9,445 bases of DNA, taken from positions 1 to 9,445 of the forward strand of contig CAKTZA010000098.1 of the NCBI GenBank assembly GCA_934635045.1, read 5' to 3'. Of this stretch, positions 1 through 6,233 are shown one piece after another (the stretch's first letter is position 1; the number at the start of each line of letters is the position of its first letter). Under the pieces are notes generated by a model. That model saw only the letters and a program-made list of their open reading frames with translations. It was not told the origin of the DNA and searched no databases. Source of the DNA: an uncultured Kiritimatiellota bacterium (lineage in GTDB: Bacteria; Verrucomicrobiota; Kiritimatiellia; RFP12; UBA1067). The translations under genes and the position numbers were made by a program.

Positions 1-2
1 CG

Positions 3-128
3 TCGGACGCAACAGTCCGGCGGATTATGAAGGAAAACGATGTAGTGCAGTCAGCTATTCAACTGGCAAACTCGGGGAGGGCTCGTCCGCAATGGACGGC
101 GGCGCGTTCCTGCGGGGGCGTCCGCTGA
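3..128 (+). CDS. possible 3' end of an upstream gene (partial, doubtful)
   Basis: The frame starting at base 3 is open from the window edge to a TGA at 126-128, giving about 41 residues. The first part (around VRRIMKENDVVQSAIQLANSG) looks like an amphipathic helix, but the rest does not resemble a known domain. Its codon use is less GC3-biased than the genes downstream. A second frame, starting at base 2, is also open, to a TGA at 158-160, so the choice is uncertain. I do not recognise a family. The stretch may simply be non-coding, and the segment before the window is needed to decide. Confidence 0.22.
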   Translation, partial: SDATVRRIMKENDVVQSAIQLANSGRARPQWTAARSCGGVR

Positions 129-178
129 AGCCGTTCGAGGACCGTCTGCTGACCGCGTGACGCGCTGAAGTCGGTTTT

Positions 179-187
179 TGGTATAAT
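179..187 (+). promoter_or_regulatory. extended -10 promoter of the ABC transporter operon
   Basis: TGG followed by a perfect TATAAT at 182-187, preceded by a T-run. Only a weak -35 candidate exists (GTGACG at 157-162, spacer 19), so recognition probably depends on the extended -10 TG. The ATG at 195 lies 7 nt after the box, where sigma-70-type RNA polymerase normally initiates. No Shine-Dalgarno fits in between. The transcript is therefore predicted to be leaderless. Confidence 0.7.
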
Positions 188-194
188 TCGCGTC

Positions 195-881
195 ATGTCC
201 CATCTGATCGAGGTCAAGGATCTGCGCAAGACGTATGCGGTCGGCGACGAGCCGGTGCATGCGCTTGACGGCGTGTCCGCGTCGATCGACAGCGGGGAGT
301 TCGTCGCGATCATGGGCGCGTCCGGCTCGGGCAAGTCGACGATGCTCAACATCCTCGGTTGCCTTGACACCCCGACGTCCGGCTCGTACCTGCTGGACGG
401 GCTGGAGGTCGCGCGGCGCAGCCGCCGGGAGCTCGCGATCATCCGCAACTGCAAGCTCGGCTTCGTCTTCCAGAACTTCAACCTGCTGCCGCGCACGAGC
501 GCGCTGGAGCAGGTCGAGCTGCCCGACCTCTACATGGGGCGGCTCAATCGCGCCGAGCGCCGCCGCCGCGCGACCGAGCTGCTGAACCGCGTCGGGCTCG
601 GCGGCCGCGTCGGCCACACGCCCGCGCAGCTCTCCGGCGGCCAGCAGCAGCGCGTCGCGATCGCCCGTGCGCTCATGAACGAGCCGCCCGTCCTGTTCGC
701 CGACGAGCCGACGGGCAACCTCGACACGAAGAGCTCCGTCGAGATCATGCAGCTCTTCACCGAACTCTCGCAGGAGGGCATCACGATCATCATGGTCACG
801 CACGAGGACGACATCGCCGCCTACGCGACGCGGCATCTCCTCATGAAGGACGGCAAGCTCGTGAAGGACGACCGCCGATGA
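195..881 (+). CDS. ABC transporter ATP-binding protein, MacB/LolD type
   Basis: Cytoplasmic ATPase that powers the permease encoded next to it. All nucleotide-binding motifs are intact in 228 residues, the usual length for this family: Walker A GASGSGKST at about 41-49, Q-loop Q93 (VFQNFNLLP), signature LSGGQ at 146-150, Walker B ending in D170-E171, D-loop GNLD to D177 and switch H203 (MVTHED). The LPRTSALEQVELP segment and overall layout match the MacB/LolD/FtsE subfamily, whose members drive mechanotransmission-type export or lipoprotein release rather than import. The start at 195 is chosen because it gives a full N-terminal strand (SHLIEVKDLRKTY) and because the -10 box immediately upstream leaves no room for an earlier one. 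The last codons overlap the permease ATG by 4 bp (ATGA). The substrate cannot be told from sequence, and no MacA-like adaptor lies in the window. Confidence 0.93.
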   Translation: MSHLIEVKDLRKTYAVGDEPVHALDGVSASIDSGEFVAIMGASGSGKSTMLNILGCLDTPTSGSYLLDGLEVARRSRRELAIIRNCKLGFVFQNFNLLPRTSALEQVELPDLYMGRLNRAERRRRATELLNRVGLGGRVGHTPAQLSGGQQQRVAIARALMNEPPVLFADEPTGNLDTKSSVEIMQLFTELSQEGITIIMVTHEDDIAAYATRHLLMKDGKLVKDDRR

Positions 882-2107
882 ACCTCGGAATGATCTTCAA
901 GGTCGCGGTTCTCGCGATTCTCCGCAACAAGACGCGCGCGCTCCTCACGTGCATCGGCATCATCGTCGGCATCGCGGCGGTGATCGCCGTCCTCGCGATC
1001 GGCAAGGGCGCCTCGACGATGATGGTCCGGGAGATCTCGTCGATGGGCAACAACCTCATGATGGTCTTTCCCGACCGCCACCGCAAGGGGCAGGTCAAGA
1101 GCGGCATGGGCGCGGGCCAGACCATGACGGCGGGCGACGCGGAGGCGATCCGCCGGGAGCTCGGCCACCTCGTCGCGGCCGTCTCGCCGACGGTGAACGT
1201 CAGCTGCCAGCTCATCCGCGAGAACCGCAACTGGAACGCGCGCGTCTCGGGCGTGAGCTGCGACATGCCGGAGATCCGCAACTGGCAGGTCGCGGAGGGC
1301 CGGTTCTTCGAGGAGTCCGAGCAGCGGGCCTCGCGGCGCGTCTGCGTGATCGGCACGACCGTGAAGAGCAACCTCTTCGCCGAGGACGAGGACGCCGTCG
1401 GCCAGACGATCCGCATCGGCGCGATGCCGTTCAAGGTCGTGGGCGTCCTCGCGTCGAAGGGCGCGAACGGCTGGGGCCAGGACCAGGACGACACGGTGAT
1501 GGCGCCCTACACGACGGTCGGGCGCGTCCTCCAGCGCTCGAAGTTCCGCTCGATCAACATGATGAACGTCTCGCTCAACTCGATGGACGACGTGGCCGAG
1601 GCGAAGCGCGAGGTGACGGCGCTCCTGCGCCAGCGGCACAAGCTCGCGGACTACGAGGACGACGACTTCGAGACGCGCGACACGACGGAGATCATGAACA
1701 CGATCGGCTCGGTGACGGGGCTCATGACGGTGCTTCTCACGGCCGTCGCGGCGATTTCCCTCCTCGTGGGCGGCATCGGCATCATGAACATCATGCTCGT
1801 CTCGGTCACGGAGCGCATCAAGGAGATCGGGCTGCGCATGGCGATCGGCGCGACGCCGGCGTGCATCCTCTGGCAGTTCATCCTGGAGGCGGTCGTCCTC
1901 TCGACGGTCGGCGGCGCGATTGGCGTCGGCGTCGGGGTCGGCGTCGCGCAGGCGATCGGCGAGATCAACCACTGGCCGATCGTCATCGAGGTCTCGTCGG
2001 CGGTCTACTCCTTCCTCTTCTCGGCGTTCGTCGGGATGTTCTTCGGGTTCTACCCGGCCTACCGCGCGTCGAAGCTCAACCCGATCGACTGCCTGCGCTA
2101 CGAGTGA
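878..2107 (+). CDS. ABC transporter permease, MacB/FtsX family
   Basis: Inner-membrane permease partner of the preceding ATPase, 409 residues. The first membrane helix is at about 22-42 (TCIGIIVGIAAVIAVLAIG), after the usual RNKTRALLT lead-in. A long extracytoplasmic domain of the MacB_PCD type follows at about 43-280. Three more helices come at about 282-308, 333-357 and 372-392. The conserved FtsX-domain block SVTERIKEIGLRMAIGAT (coupling helix) sits between helices 2 and 3, and the C-terminus ends YPAYRASKLNPIDCLRYE, as in MacB-type permeases. The four-helix topology with a large periplasmic domain fits tripartite efflux or export of peptides, antibiotics or lipids. It is translationally coupled to the ATPase through the ATGA overlap. 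The ATPase is a separate protein here, not fused as in MacB itself. Confidence 0.92.
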   Translation: MNLGMIFKVAVLAILRNKTRALLTCIGIIVGIAAVIAVLAIGKGASTMMVREISSMGNNLMMVFPDRHRKGQVKSGMGAGQTMTAGDAEAIRRELGHLVAAVSPTVNVSCQLIRENRNWNARVSGVSCDMPEIRNWQVAEGRFFEESEQRASRRVCVIGTTVKSNLFAEDEDAVGQTIRIGAMPFKVVGVLASKGANGWGQDQDDTVMAPYTTVGRVLQRSKFRSINMMNVSLNSMDDVAEAKREVTALLRQRHKLADYEDDDFETRDTTEIMNTIGSVTGLMTVLLTAVAAISLLVGGIGIMNIMLVSVTERIKEIGLRMAIGATPACILWQFILEAVVLSTVGGAIGVGVGVGVAQAIGEINHWPIVIEVSSAVYSFLFSAFVGMFFGFYPAYRASKLNPIDCLRYE

Positions 2108-2137
2108 GGCCGGCCCCAGGCGGGGGAATGTGAAAAA

Positions 2138-2146
2138 TGGTATAAT
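2138..2146 (+). promoter_or_regulatory. extended -10 promoter of galE-pyrD unit
   Basis: TGG plus a perfect TATAAT at 2141-2146, in the 72-bp gap between the ABC permease and galE. No convincing -35 is seen 16-18 bp upstream. The expected start near 2153 gives a leader of about 27 nt that contains the galE Shine-Dalgarno (GGAAAGGG, 2166-2173). The gap also has a small CCCC-AGGC-GGGG hairpin at 2114-2125, without a T-tract, so no clear terminator for the ABC operon. Confidence 0.68.
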
Positions 2147-2179
2147 CAACGGGTTGAACGAACAAGGAAAGGGTCAATC

Positions 2180-3214
2180 ATGAAGATTCTGGTTACGGGC
2201 GGGGCCGGGTACATCGGCAGCCATACGGTCGTGGAGCTCCTGAACGCGGGGCACGAGGTCGTCGTCGTCGACAACCTCTGCAACAGCTCGCGCAAGTCGC
2301 TTGCGCGCGTGAAGCGCATCACGGGCAAGGAGCCGACCTTCTACAAGGCCGACATCCGCGACGAGAAGAAGCTCAACGCCATCCTCGACGCGGAGGCGCC
2401 GTTCCAGGCGACGATCCACTTCGCCGCGCTGAAGGCCGTCGGCGAGTCGACGAAGATTCCGCTCAAGTACTACGCCAACAACCTCGGCGGCACGTTCACG
2501 CTCCTGAAGTGCCTCGCCGACCACGACTGCAAGAACATCGTCTTCTCGTCGTCGGCGACCGTCTACGGCGAGCCGAAGTCCGTGCCGATCCGCGAGGACT
2601 TCCCGACGCCGGGCTGCACGAACCCGTACGGGTGGACGAAGCTCATGATGGAGCAGGTCTTCAAGGACGTCCAGAAGGCCGATCCCGCGTGGAACGTCAT
2701 CCTCCTGCGCTACTTCAACCCGATTGGCGCGCACAAGTCGGGCCTCATCGGCGAGGATCCGGCGGGCATCCCGAACAACCTCCTGCCGTACGTCGCGCAG
2801 GTCGCGATCGGGCGCCGTCCCGAACTCAACGTCTTCGGCAACGACTACCCGACGCCGGACGGCACGGGCGTGCGCGACTACATCCACGTCGTCGATCTCG
2901 CGATCGGCCACCTGAAGGCGATCGAGAAGCTGGCGAAGGAGCCGACGCTCGGCCTCAAGGTCTACAACCTCGGCACGGGGCACGGCTATTCGGTTCTCCA
3001 GATCGTCAAGGCGTTCGAGAAGGCCTCGGGCCGTCCCGTGCCGTACAAGATCTGCCCGCGCCGCCCCGGCGACATCGCCGAGTGCTGGGCCGATCCGTCG
3101 CTCGCGCTCAAGGAACTCGGCTGGAAGGCCGAGCGCGGCATCGACGAGATGTGCGCCGACGCCTGGCGCTGGCAGGAGCAGAACCCCTACGGCTACGAGA
3201 AGAAGGCGAACTGA
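2180..3214 (+). CDS. galE: UDP-glucose 4-epimerase
   Basis: Interconverts UDP-glucose and UDP-galactose in the cytoplasm using tightly bound NAD, serving the Leloir pathway and supplying galactose for surface glycans. It is an extended short-chain dehydrogenase of 344 residues, close to the usual 335-345. The NAD-binding motif TGGAGYIGSH is at 6-15. The catalytic triad is visible as SSSATVY (Ser 124/125), Tyr150 and Lys154 (YGWTK). Typical GalE blocks follow: LRYFNPIGAH, NNLLPYVAQVAIG, YPTPDGTGVRDYIHVVDLA, YNLGTGHGYSVLQ and RRPGDIAECWADP. The last aligns with the RRPGD segment of E. coli GalE. A strong Shine-Dalgarno ends 6 nt before the ATG. The UDG-like gene follows after 12 bp, so galE probably heads a unit with pyrimidine genes to which it has no direct metabolic link. 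Confidence 0.96.
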   Translation: MKILVTGGAGYIGSHTVVELLNAGHEVVVVDNLCNSSRKSLARVKRITGKEPTFYKADIRDEKKLNAILDAEAPFQATIHFAALKAVGESTKIPLKYYANNLGGTFTLLKCLADHDCKNIVFSSSATVYGEPKSVPIREDFPTPGCTNPYGWTKLMMEQVFKDVQKADPAWNVILLRYFNPIGAHKSGLIGEDPAGIPNNLLPYVAQVAIGRRPELNVFGNDYPTPDGTGVRDYIHVVDLAIGHLKAIEKLAKEPTLGLKVYNLGTGHGYSVLQIVKAFEKASGRPVPYKICPRRPGDIAECWADPSLALKELGWKAERGIDEMCADAWRWQEQNPYGYEKKAN

Positions 3215-3226
3215 CGGAACGGCCTG

Positions 3227-3865
3227 ATGGCGTCCGCTGACATTCTCGCGTTCGTGCTCGACGGGCTCGCGGACTACCTCGCGCTCGAACGCGAACTGGG
3301 CGTTCGGGCGATTGAGGTCGATCGCGCGCTGCTCGCGCCGGGCGCGCCGACAGTGACGGAAGGCGCGGCGAAACTGTCAGTCGCGAGGGGGGCGGCGGAC
3401 AGGACGCATGGGACGCAGACGACGCACAGGACGGAGAAGCCGGCTCCAAAGGCCGTTTCAGAGCCGCCGCCAACGGCCGCAACGGCGCCGGGGGCGAAGG
3501 GGCCGTTTGACTTCATCTTCATCGCCGACAAGCCGCTGTCGCCGCGCGCGGTGGAGATGATGGCGAAGATCATTCCGGCGATGGGCCAGACGCCCGAGAC
3601 TGCGCCAGTCGTCGTCTCGCCGCCGATCCCGAACGCGCGGTTTTTCGTCTTTCTCGGACGCGCCGCGCTTGCGAAGTACATGCCGGGGCTGCGCGGCGAG
3701 GAGAACCGCTGGCTCAAGTCGCCGAAGGGCAAGGACGTCCTTCTCGTGAAGTCGCCGGAGGAGATCGTGCGCTTCACGACGGTGACGCCGGCCCTCAAGA
3801 AGATGAAACAGGAAATGTGGCTCGCGCTGAAGACGGTACGCCAGCGCGCGCAGCTGGGAATGTGA
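3227..3865 (+). CDS. degenerate uracil-DNA-glycosylase-like protein (family 4/5 fold, no cysteines)
   Basis: Soluble protein of 212 residues with no firm function. An N-terminal helical stretch (5-33, AFVLDGLADYLALERELGVRAIEV) precedes a Pro/Ala/Thr-rich linker (about 38-92) and a compact C-terminal domain from F94. That domain follows the order of the iron-sulfur uracil-DNA glycosylases: VEMMAKIIPAMGQT resembles their LLxKMIxAMGL block, RFFVFLGRAALAKYMPGLRG (138-157) their VIVALGRxAxxxLLG...RG block, and KSPEEIVRF...KKMKQEMWLALKTVRQ their HPxYLLR...KxxxWxDLxxV block. The protein has no cysteine at all, so it cannot hold the 4Fe-4S cluster. The GEAPG loop reads ADKPLS, and the catalytic-region HP reads KSP. 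It is therefore probably not an active glycosylase; a DNA-binding or structural relic is possible. The homology is my reading by eye. The ATG at 3227 has only a weak upstream GGA. The stop lies 5 bp before the pyrK ATG. Confidence 0.85.
   Translation: MASADILAFVLDGLADYLALERELGVRAIEVDRALLAPGAPTVTEGAAKLSVARGAADRTHGTQTTHRTEKPAPKAVSEPPPTAATAPGAKGPFDFIFIADKPLSPRAVEMMAKIIPAMGQTPETAPVVVSPPIPNARFFVFLGRAALAKYMPGLRGEENRWLKSPKGKDVLLVKSPEEIVRFTTVTPALKKMKQEMWLALKTVRQRAQLGM
3404..3439 (+). repeat. four 9-bp tandem units inside the UDG-like gene
   Basis: Four consecutive units with the pattern ACGCANNNN (the last reads ACGGAGAAG), starting at 3404, 3413, 3422 and 3431. They sit in frame and encode a Thr-[His/Gln/Glu]-x triplet repeated four times (residues 60-71). 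The surrounding linker is low in complexity, and the core fold starts only at residue 94. The 9-bp period keeps the reading frame whatever the copy number, so this is a plausible spot for length variation. Confidence 0.7.
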
Positions 3866-3870
3866 CGATC

Positions 3871-4722
3871 ATGCGAAACGAACAGACAAAGGTGATTCTC
3901 CATGCGGACTGCGGGCCGGGCTATCGGCTGCTCGTGCTGGACGCGCCGCAGGTCGCGGCGGACGCCCAGCCGGGGCAGTTCGTGCACGTGAAGGTGCCCG
4001 CGCTGGAGGCGAGCGCCCTGCGGCGGCCGTTCTCGATCTTCAACGCCGAAGACGGACGGCTGGAGCTTCTCTACAAGACGGTGGGGCGCGGCACGGCGGC
4101 GCTGAACGCCGTGAAGCCCGGCGAGACGGTCGAGGTGCTGGGGCCGCTCGGACGGGGCTTCCCGACGACGTGCGCCGGCACGCCGCTGCTCGTCGGCGGC
4201 GGCTATGGCGTCGCGCCGCTCTACTTCCTTGCGCGGCGGCTCGTGGAGAATAATCGAATAATCGAATTATCGAATCGTCGAATGGCGAGGGGGGCAGACA
4301 ATTCGACTGTTCGGCAATTCGACCATTCGATTATTGCCCCCAAGCTCTTCGTCGGCGGGCGCACGAAGGACGACCTGCTGGCGCTCGACCGCTTCGCCGC
4401 GCTCGGCGTCGAGGTCTTCGCCGCGACGAATGACGGCTCGTTCGGCACGAAGGGCTTTGCGGTCGTGCCGCTGGACGCGGAGCTGAACCGCCTGCGCACG
4501 GCGGGCGAACGTTTCGCGCTGTTCACGTGCGGGCCGGACGGGCTCCTGAAGGCCGTTTCGGAACGCGCGTGCGCGCTCGGCGCGCCGGGCTGGATCTCGG
4601 TTGACCGTCACATGGTCTGCGGCGTCGGCGCGTGCTACGCCTGCATCCAGCGGACGGTGAAGGGCAACGCGCGCTGCTGCGTGGACGGCCCGGTGTTCAA
4701 GGCGGAGGAACTCGTATGGTGA
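3871..4722 (+). CDS. pyrK: dihydroorotate dehydrogenase B, electron-transfer subunit, with in-frame repeat insertion
   Basis: FAD and 2Fe-2S subunit that passes electrons from the PyrD flavin to NAD+ in pyrimidine synthesis; 283 residues. The FAD domain carries RRPFSIF (51-57), YKTVGRGT (68-75) and GPLGRGF (91-97). The NAD domain carries VGGGYGVAPLYFLARRL (108-124), LFVGGRTKDDL (159-169) and FTCGPDGLLKAV (218-229). The C-terminal cluster site is C250-x4-C255-x2-C258-x11-C270, ending in the family signature CVDGPVF. Residues 127-157 are an extra segment encoded by an AT-rich inverted repeat; relatives have only a few residues here. ATG 3871 is chosen because GGGAA at 3856-3860 is spaced 10 nt from it. 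A GTG at 3862, overlapping the previous stop, is the alternative; longer extensions upstream are shadow sequence. The end overlaps pyrD by 7 bp, fitting a 1:1 complex. Confidence 0.94.
   Translation: MRNEQTKVILHADCGPGYRLLVLDAPQVAADAQPGQFVHVKVPALEASALRRPFSIFNAEDGRLELLYKTVGRGTAALNAVKPGETVEVLGPLGRGFPTTCAGTPLLVGGGYGVAPLYFLARRLVENNRIIELSNRRMARGADNSTVRQFDHSIIAPKLFVGGRTKDDLLALDRFAALGVEVFAATNDGSFGTKGFAVVPLDAELNRLRTAGERFALFTCGPDGLLKAVSERACALGAPGWISVDRHMVCGVGACYACIQRTVKGNARCCVDGPVFKAEELVW
4249..4341. repeat. palindromic element of opposed 8-bp arrays inserted in frame in pyrK
   Basis: The left arm (4249-4285) is AATAA followed by four units of TCGAATNN, at 4254, 4262, 4270 and 4278. The right arm (4299-4335) is four units of the reverse form NNATTCGA (one degenerate, CTGTTCGG at 4307) followed by TTATT. 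Folding 4249-4285 on 4299-4335 gives 30 Watson-Crick pairs, 2 G-T pairs and 5 mismatches, around a 13-nt G-rich loop (4286-4298). A GGGGGGC in the loop matches GCCCCC at the right edge (4336-4341). The length to 4341 is 93 bp, exactly 31 codons, with no stop in the pyrK frame. The A+T content contrasts sharply with the flanks. The exact borders are inferred from where the conserved PyrK sequence stops and resumes. Confidence 0.85.
4704..4710 (+). promoter_or_regulatory. pyrD ribosome binding site within pyrK
   Basis: GGAGGAA, 5 nt before the ATG at 4716. It lies inside the last codons of pyrK and fixes the pyrD start at 4716 rather than the ATG at 4725 (14 nt away) or the in-frame ATG at 4632, which would read through pyrK in another frame. 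Confidence 0.8.
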
Positions 4723-5627
4723 AGATGTCGGTCAACTTGGGCGGGCTTCAGCTGCCGACGCCGGTCGTGACGGCGAGCGGCACGTTCGGCTACGGCACGG
4801 AATACCTCGGCGCGGTCGATTACGCGAAGCTCGGCGCCGTGACGGCGAAGGGCATCCGCGTCGACCCGTGGCCGGGGAACCCGATGCCGCGCCATGCCGA
4901 AGTCTTCGGCGGGCTCGTCAACGCGATCGGCCTTCAGGGCACGGGCGTGGCGCATTTTCTCGCCGAGACGGTGCCCGCCTACCGGCGGGCGACGAACGTG
5001 CCGCTCATCGCGAACATCTGGGGCGGCTCGGTCGAGGAATACGCGGCCGTCGCCGAACGGCTGGGCGATGCGGTCGATGCGCTGGAGATGAACGTCTCGT
5101 GTCCGAACGTCAAGGCGGGCGGGCACACGTTTGGGCAGGATCCGAAGGTTCTCTTCGCGGTCGTTGCGGCCGTACGGAAGGCGACGCGTCTGCCGCTGCT
5201 CGTGAAGCTCGCGCCGAACGTGCCGTCCATCGTGCCGTACGTGAAGGCGTGCGAGGACGCGGGGGCGGACGGCCTGTCGATGATCAACACGATTCCCGCG
5301 ATGGTGATCGACATCGAGCGGCGTGTGCCTGTCCTCGCGAACCGGACGGGCGGCCTGTCGGGGCGCGGCGTCCACCCGGCCGCCGTTAAGCTCGTCTATG
5401 ACGCGCACCGGGCGACGAAGCTGCCGATTCTCGCGATGGGCGGCGTCTACGAGGCGAAGGACGCGATTGAGTTCCTGCTCGCGGGCGCGACGGCTGTCGC
5501 CGTCGGCACGGCGACGTTCACCGATCCGGGCGTCGTCGCGGCGGTCTACGACGGGCTCGTCGCCTACTGCGAACGTCACGGCTTCGCGTCCGTCGCCGAA
5601 CTGACCGGCAACCTGGCCGAGACGTGA
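4716..5627 (+). CDS. pyrD: dihydroorotate dehydrogenase, class 1B catalytic subunit
   Basis: FMN enzyme that oxidises dihydroorotate to orotate, the fourth step of UMP synthesis; cytoplasmic, working with PyrK. It has 303 residues, the normal size for the class 1B (PyrDB) subunit. Visible family blocks are PVVTASGTFGYG (16-27), K45-G46 of the flavin site, RVDPWPGNPMPR...VNAIGLQG (48-75), NVSCPNVKAGG with the class 1 catalytic base Cys129, VKLAPNV, the substrate/FMN loop MINTIPAMVID, TGGLSGRGVHPAAVKLV and PILAMGGVYEAKDAIEFLLAGATAVAVGTA. Cys as the base, and the partner pyrK, separate it from the membrane-bound class 2 enzymes, which use Ser. NAIGLQG-TG differs slightly from the more usual IGLQN. 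The gene overlaps pyrK by 7 bp and ends the galE unit; 105 bp follow before purE. Confidence 0.96.
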   Translation: MVKMSVNLGGLQLPTPVVTASGTFGYGTEYLGAVDYAKLGAVTAKGIRVDPWPGNPMPRHAEVFGGLVNAIGLQGTGVAHFLAETVPAYRRATNVPLIANIWGGSVEEYAAVAERLGDAVDALEMNVSCPNVKAGGHTFGQDPKVLFAVVAAVRKATRLPLLVKLAPNVPSIVPYVKACEDAGADGLSMINTIPAMVIDIERRVPVLANRTGGLSGRGVHPAAVKLVYDAHRATKLPILAMGGVYEAKDAIEFLLAGATAVAVGTATFTDPGVVAAVYDGLVAYCERHGFASVAELTGNLAET

Positions 5628-5695
5628 AGCCCTTGGTGCCGGACTGCGCGGCATCCCGTGCGGTGCAGGCCCGTGGAACGGCGTGTGCGCGGATT

Positions 5696-5704
5696 TGGTA
5701 TAAT
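5696..5704 (+). promoter_or_regulatory. extended -10 promoter of purE-HD unit
   Basis: TGG plus a perfect TATAAT at 5699-5704 in the 105-bp gap after pyrD; no -35 match is seen. The predicted start near 5711 gives a leader of about 22 nt with the Shine-Dalgarno AAAGGA at 5721-5726. The rest of the gap (5628-5695) shows only a 5-bp hairpin (5637-5653), without a T-run. I see no purine-type riboswitch there. Confidence 0.7.
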
Positions 5705-5732
5705 CTTCGCGCTTTTAAAGAAAGGACAAAAG

Positions 5733-6233
5733 ATGGAAAATCCTGTTGTCGGCATTGTCATGGGTTCGGATTCGGACTGGCCGCTCGTCCAGAAGGCGTG
5801 CGCCACGCTGGAGAAGTTCGGCGTCGCGTACGAGACGCGCGTCATCAGCGCGCACCGCACGCCCGACGTCGCGCTTGAGTATTCGAAGACGGCGGAGGCG
5901 CGCGGCCTCAAGGTCATCATCGCGGCGGCGGGCGGTGCGGCGCACCTCGGCGGCGTCCTCGCGGCGGCGACGGTGCTGCCGGTCATCGGCATCCCTGTCG
6001 CGGGCGGGGCCCTGAACGGGCTTGATGCGCTCTACGCGACGGTGCAGATGCCCTCGGGCGTGCCCGTCGCGACGGTCGCCTGCGGCAGTGCGGGCCCGAC
6101 GAACGCGGCGCTCCTGGCCGTCCAGATCCTCGGCACGGCCGACGCGGGCCTGCGCGCGAAGTTCCATGCGCACAAGGAGGAACTGCGGGCCAAGGTCGCG
6201 GCGGCGAACGAGAAGATCCATGCCGCTTCCTGA
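5733..6233 (+). CDS. purE: N5-carboxyaminoimidazole ribonucleotide mutase (class I PurE)
   Basis: Converts N5-CAIR to CAIR in purine synthesis in the cytoplasm. The 166 residues match the class I PurE length and follow the E. coli enzyme block by block: VGIVMGSDSDWPLVQKA for the phosphate loop, VISAHRTPD with the catalytic His, VIIAAAGGAAHLGGVLAA, PVIGIPV, GLDALYATVQMPSGVPVATVACG and GPTNAALLAVQIL. Small differences are A for G and G for P in the AGGAAHLPG loop. The start is ATG 5733, after a good Shine-Dalgarno; an upstream in-frame ATG at 5658 lies before the promoter -10 and is rejected. A PurK partner is not in the window. The last 14 bp overlap the start of the HD-domain gene. Confidence 0.96.
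   Translation: MENPVVGIVMGSDSDWPLVQKACATLEKFGVAYETRVISAHRTPDVALEYSKTAEARGLKVIIAAAGGAAHLGGVLAAATVLPVIGIPVAGGALNGLDALYATVQMPSGVPVATVACGSAGPTNAALLAVQILGTADAGLRAKFHAHKEELRAKVAAANEKIHAAS

Noticed and set aside
4..19. CGGAC/GTCCG hairpin at the window start
   Set aside because: 5-bp stem with no T-run or other context; not supportable as a terminator.
1921..1950. GGCGTC hexamer repeats in the permease gene
   Set aside because: Encodes a Gly-Val run in a predicted membrane helix, explained by the protein and codon bias.
2114..2125. CCCC-AGGC-GGGG hairpin as terminator of the ABC operon
   Set aside because: Only 4 bp of stem and no T-tract; easily found by chance in GC-rich DNA.
821..2149. 442-residue minus-strand frame opposite the ABC permease
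   Set aside because: Arg/Asp/His-rich shadow of GC-rich coding DNA, no recognisable domain.
4249..4341. CRISPR array or IS end as explanation of the pyrK repeat
   Set aside because: Units are 8 bp with no spacers, there are no target-site duplications visible, and no transposase is encoded.
4635..5654. 339-residue minus-strand frame opposite pyrD
   Set aside because: Same compositional shadow; pyrD is an unambiguous enzyme on the other strand.
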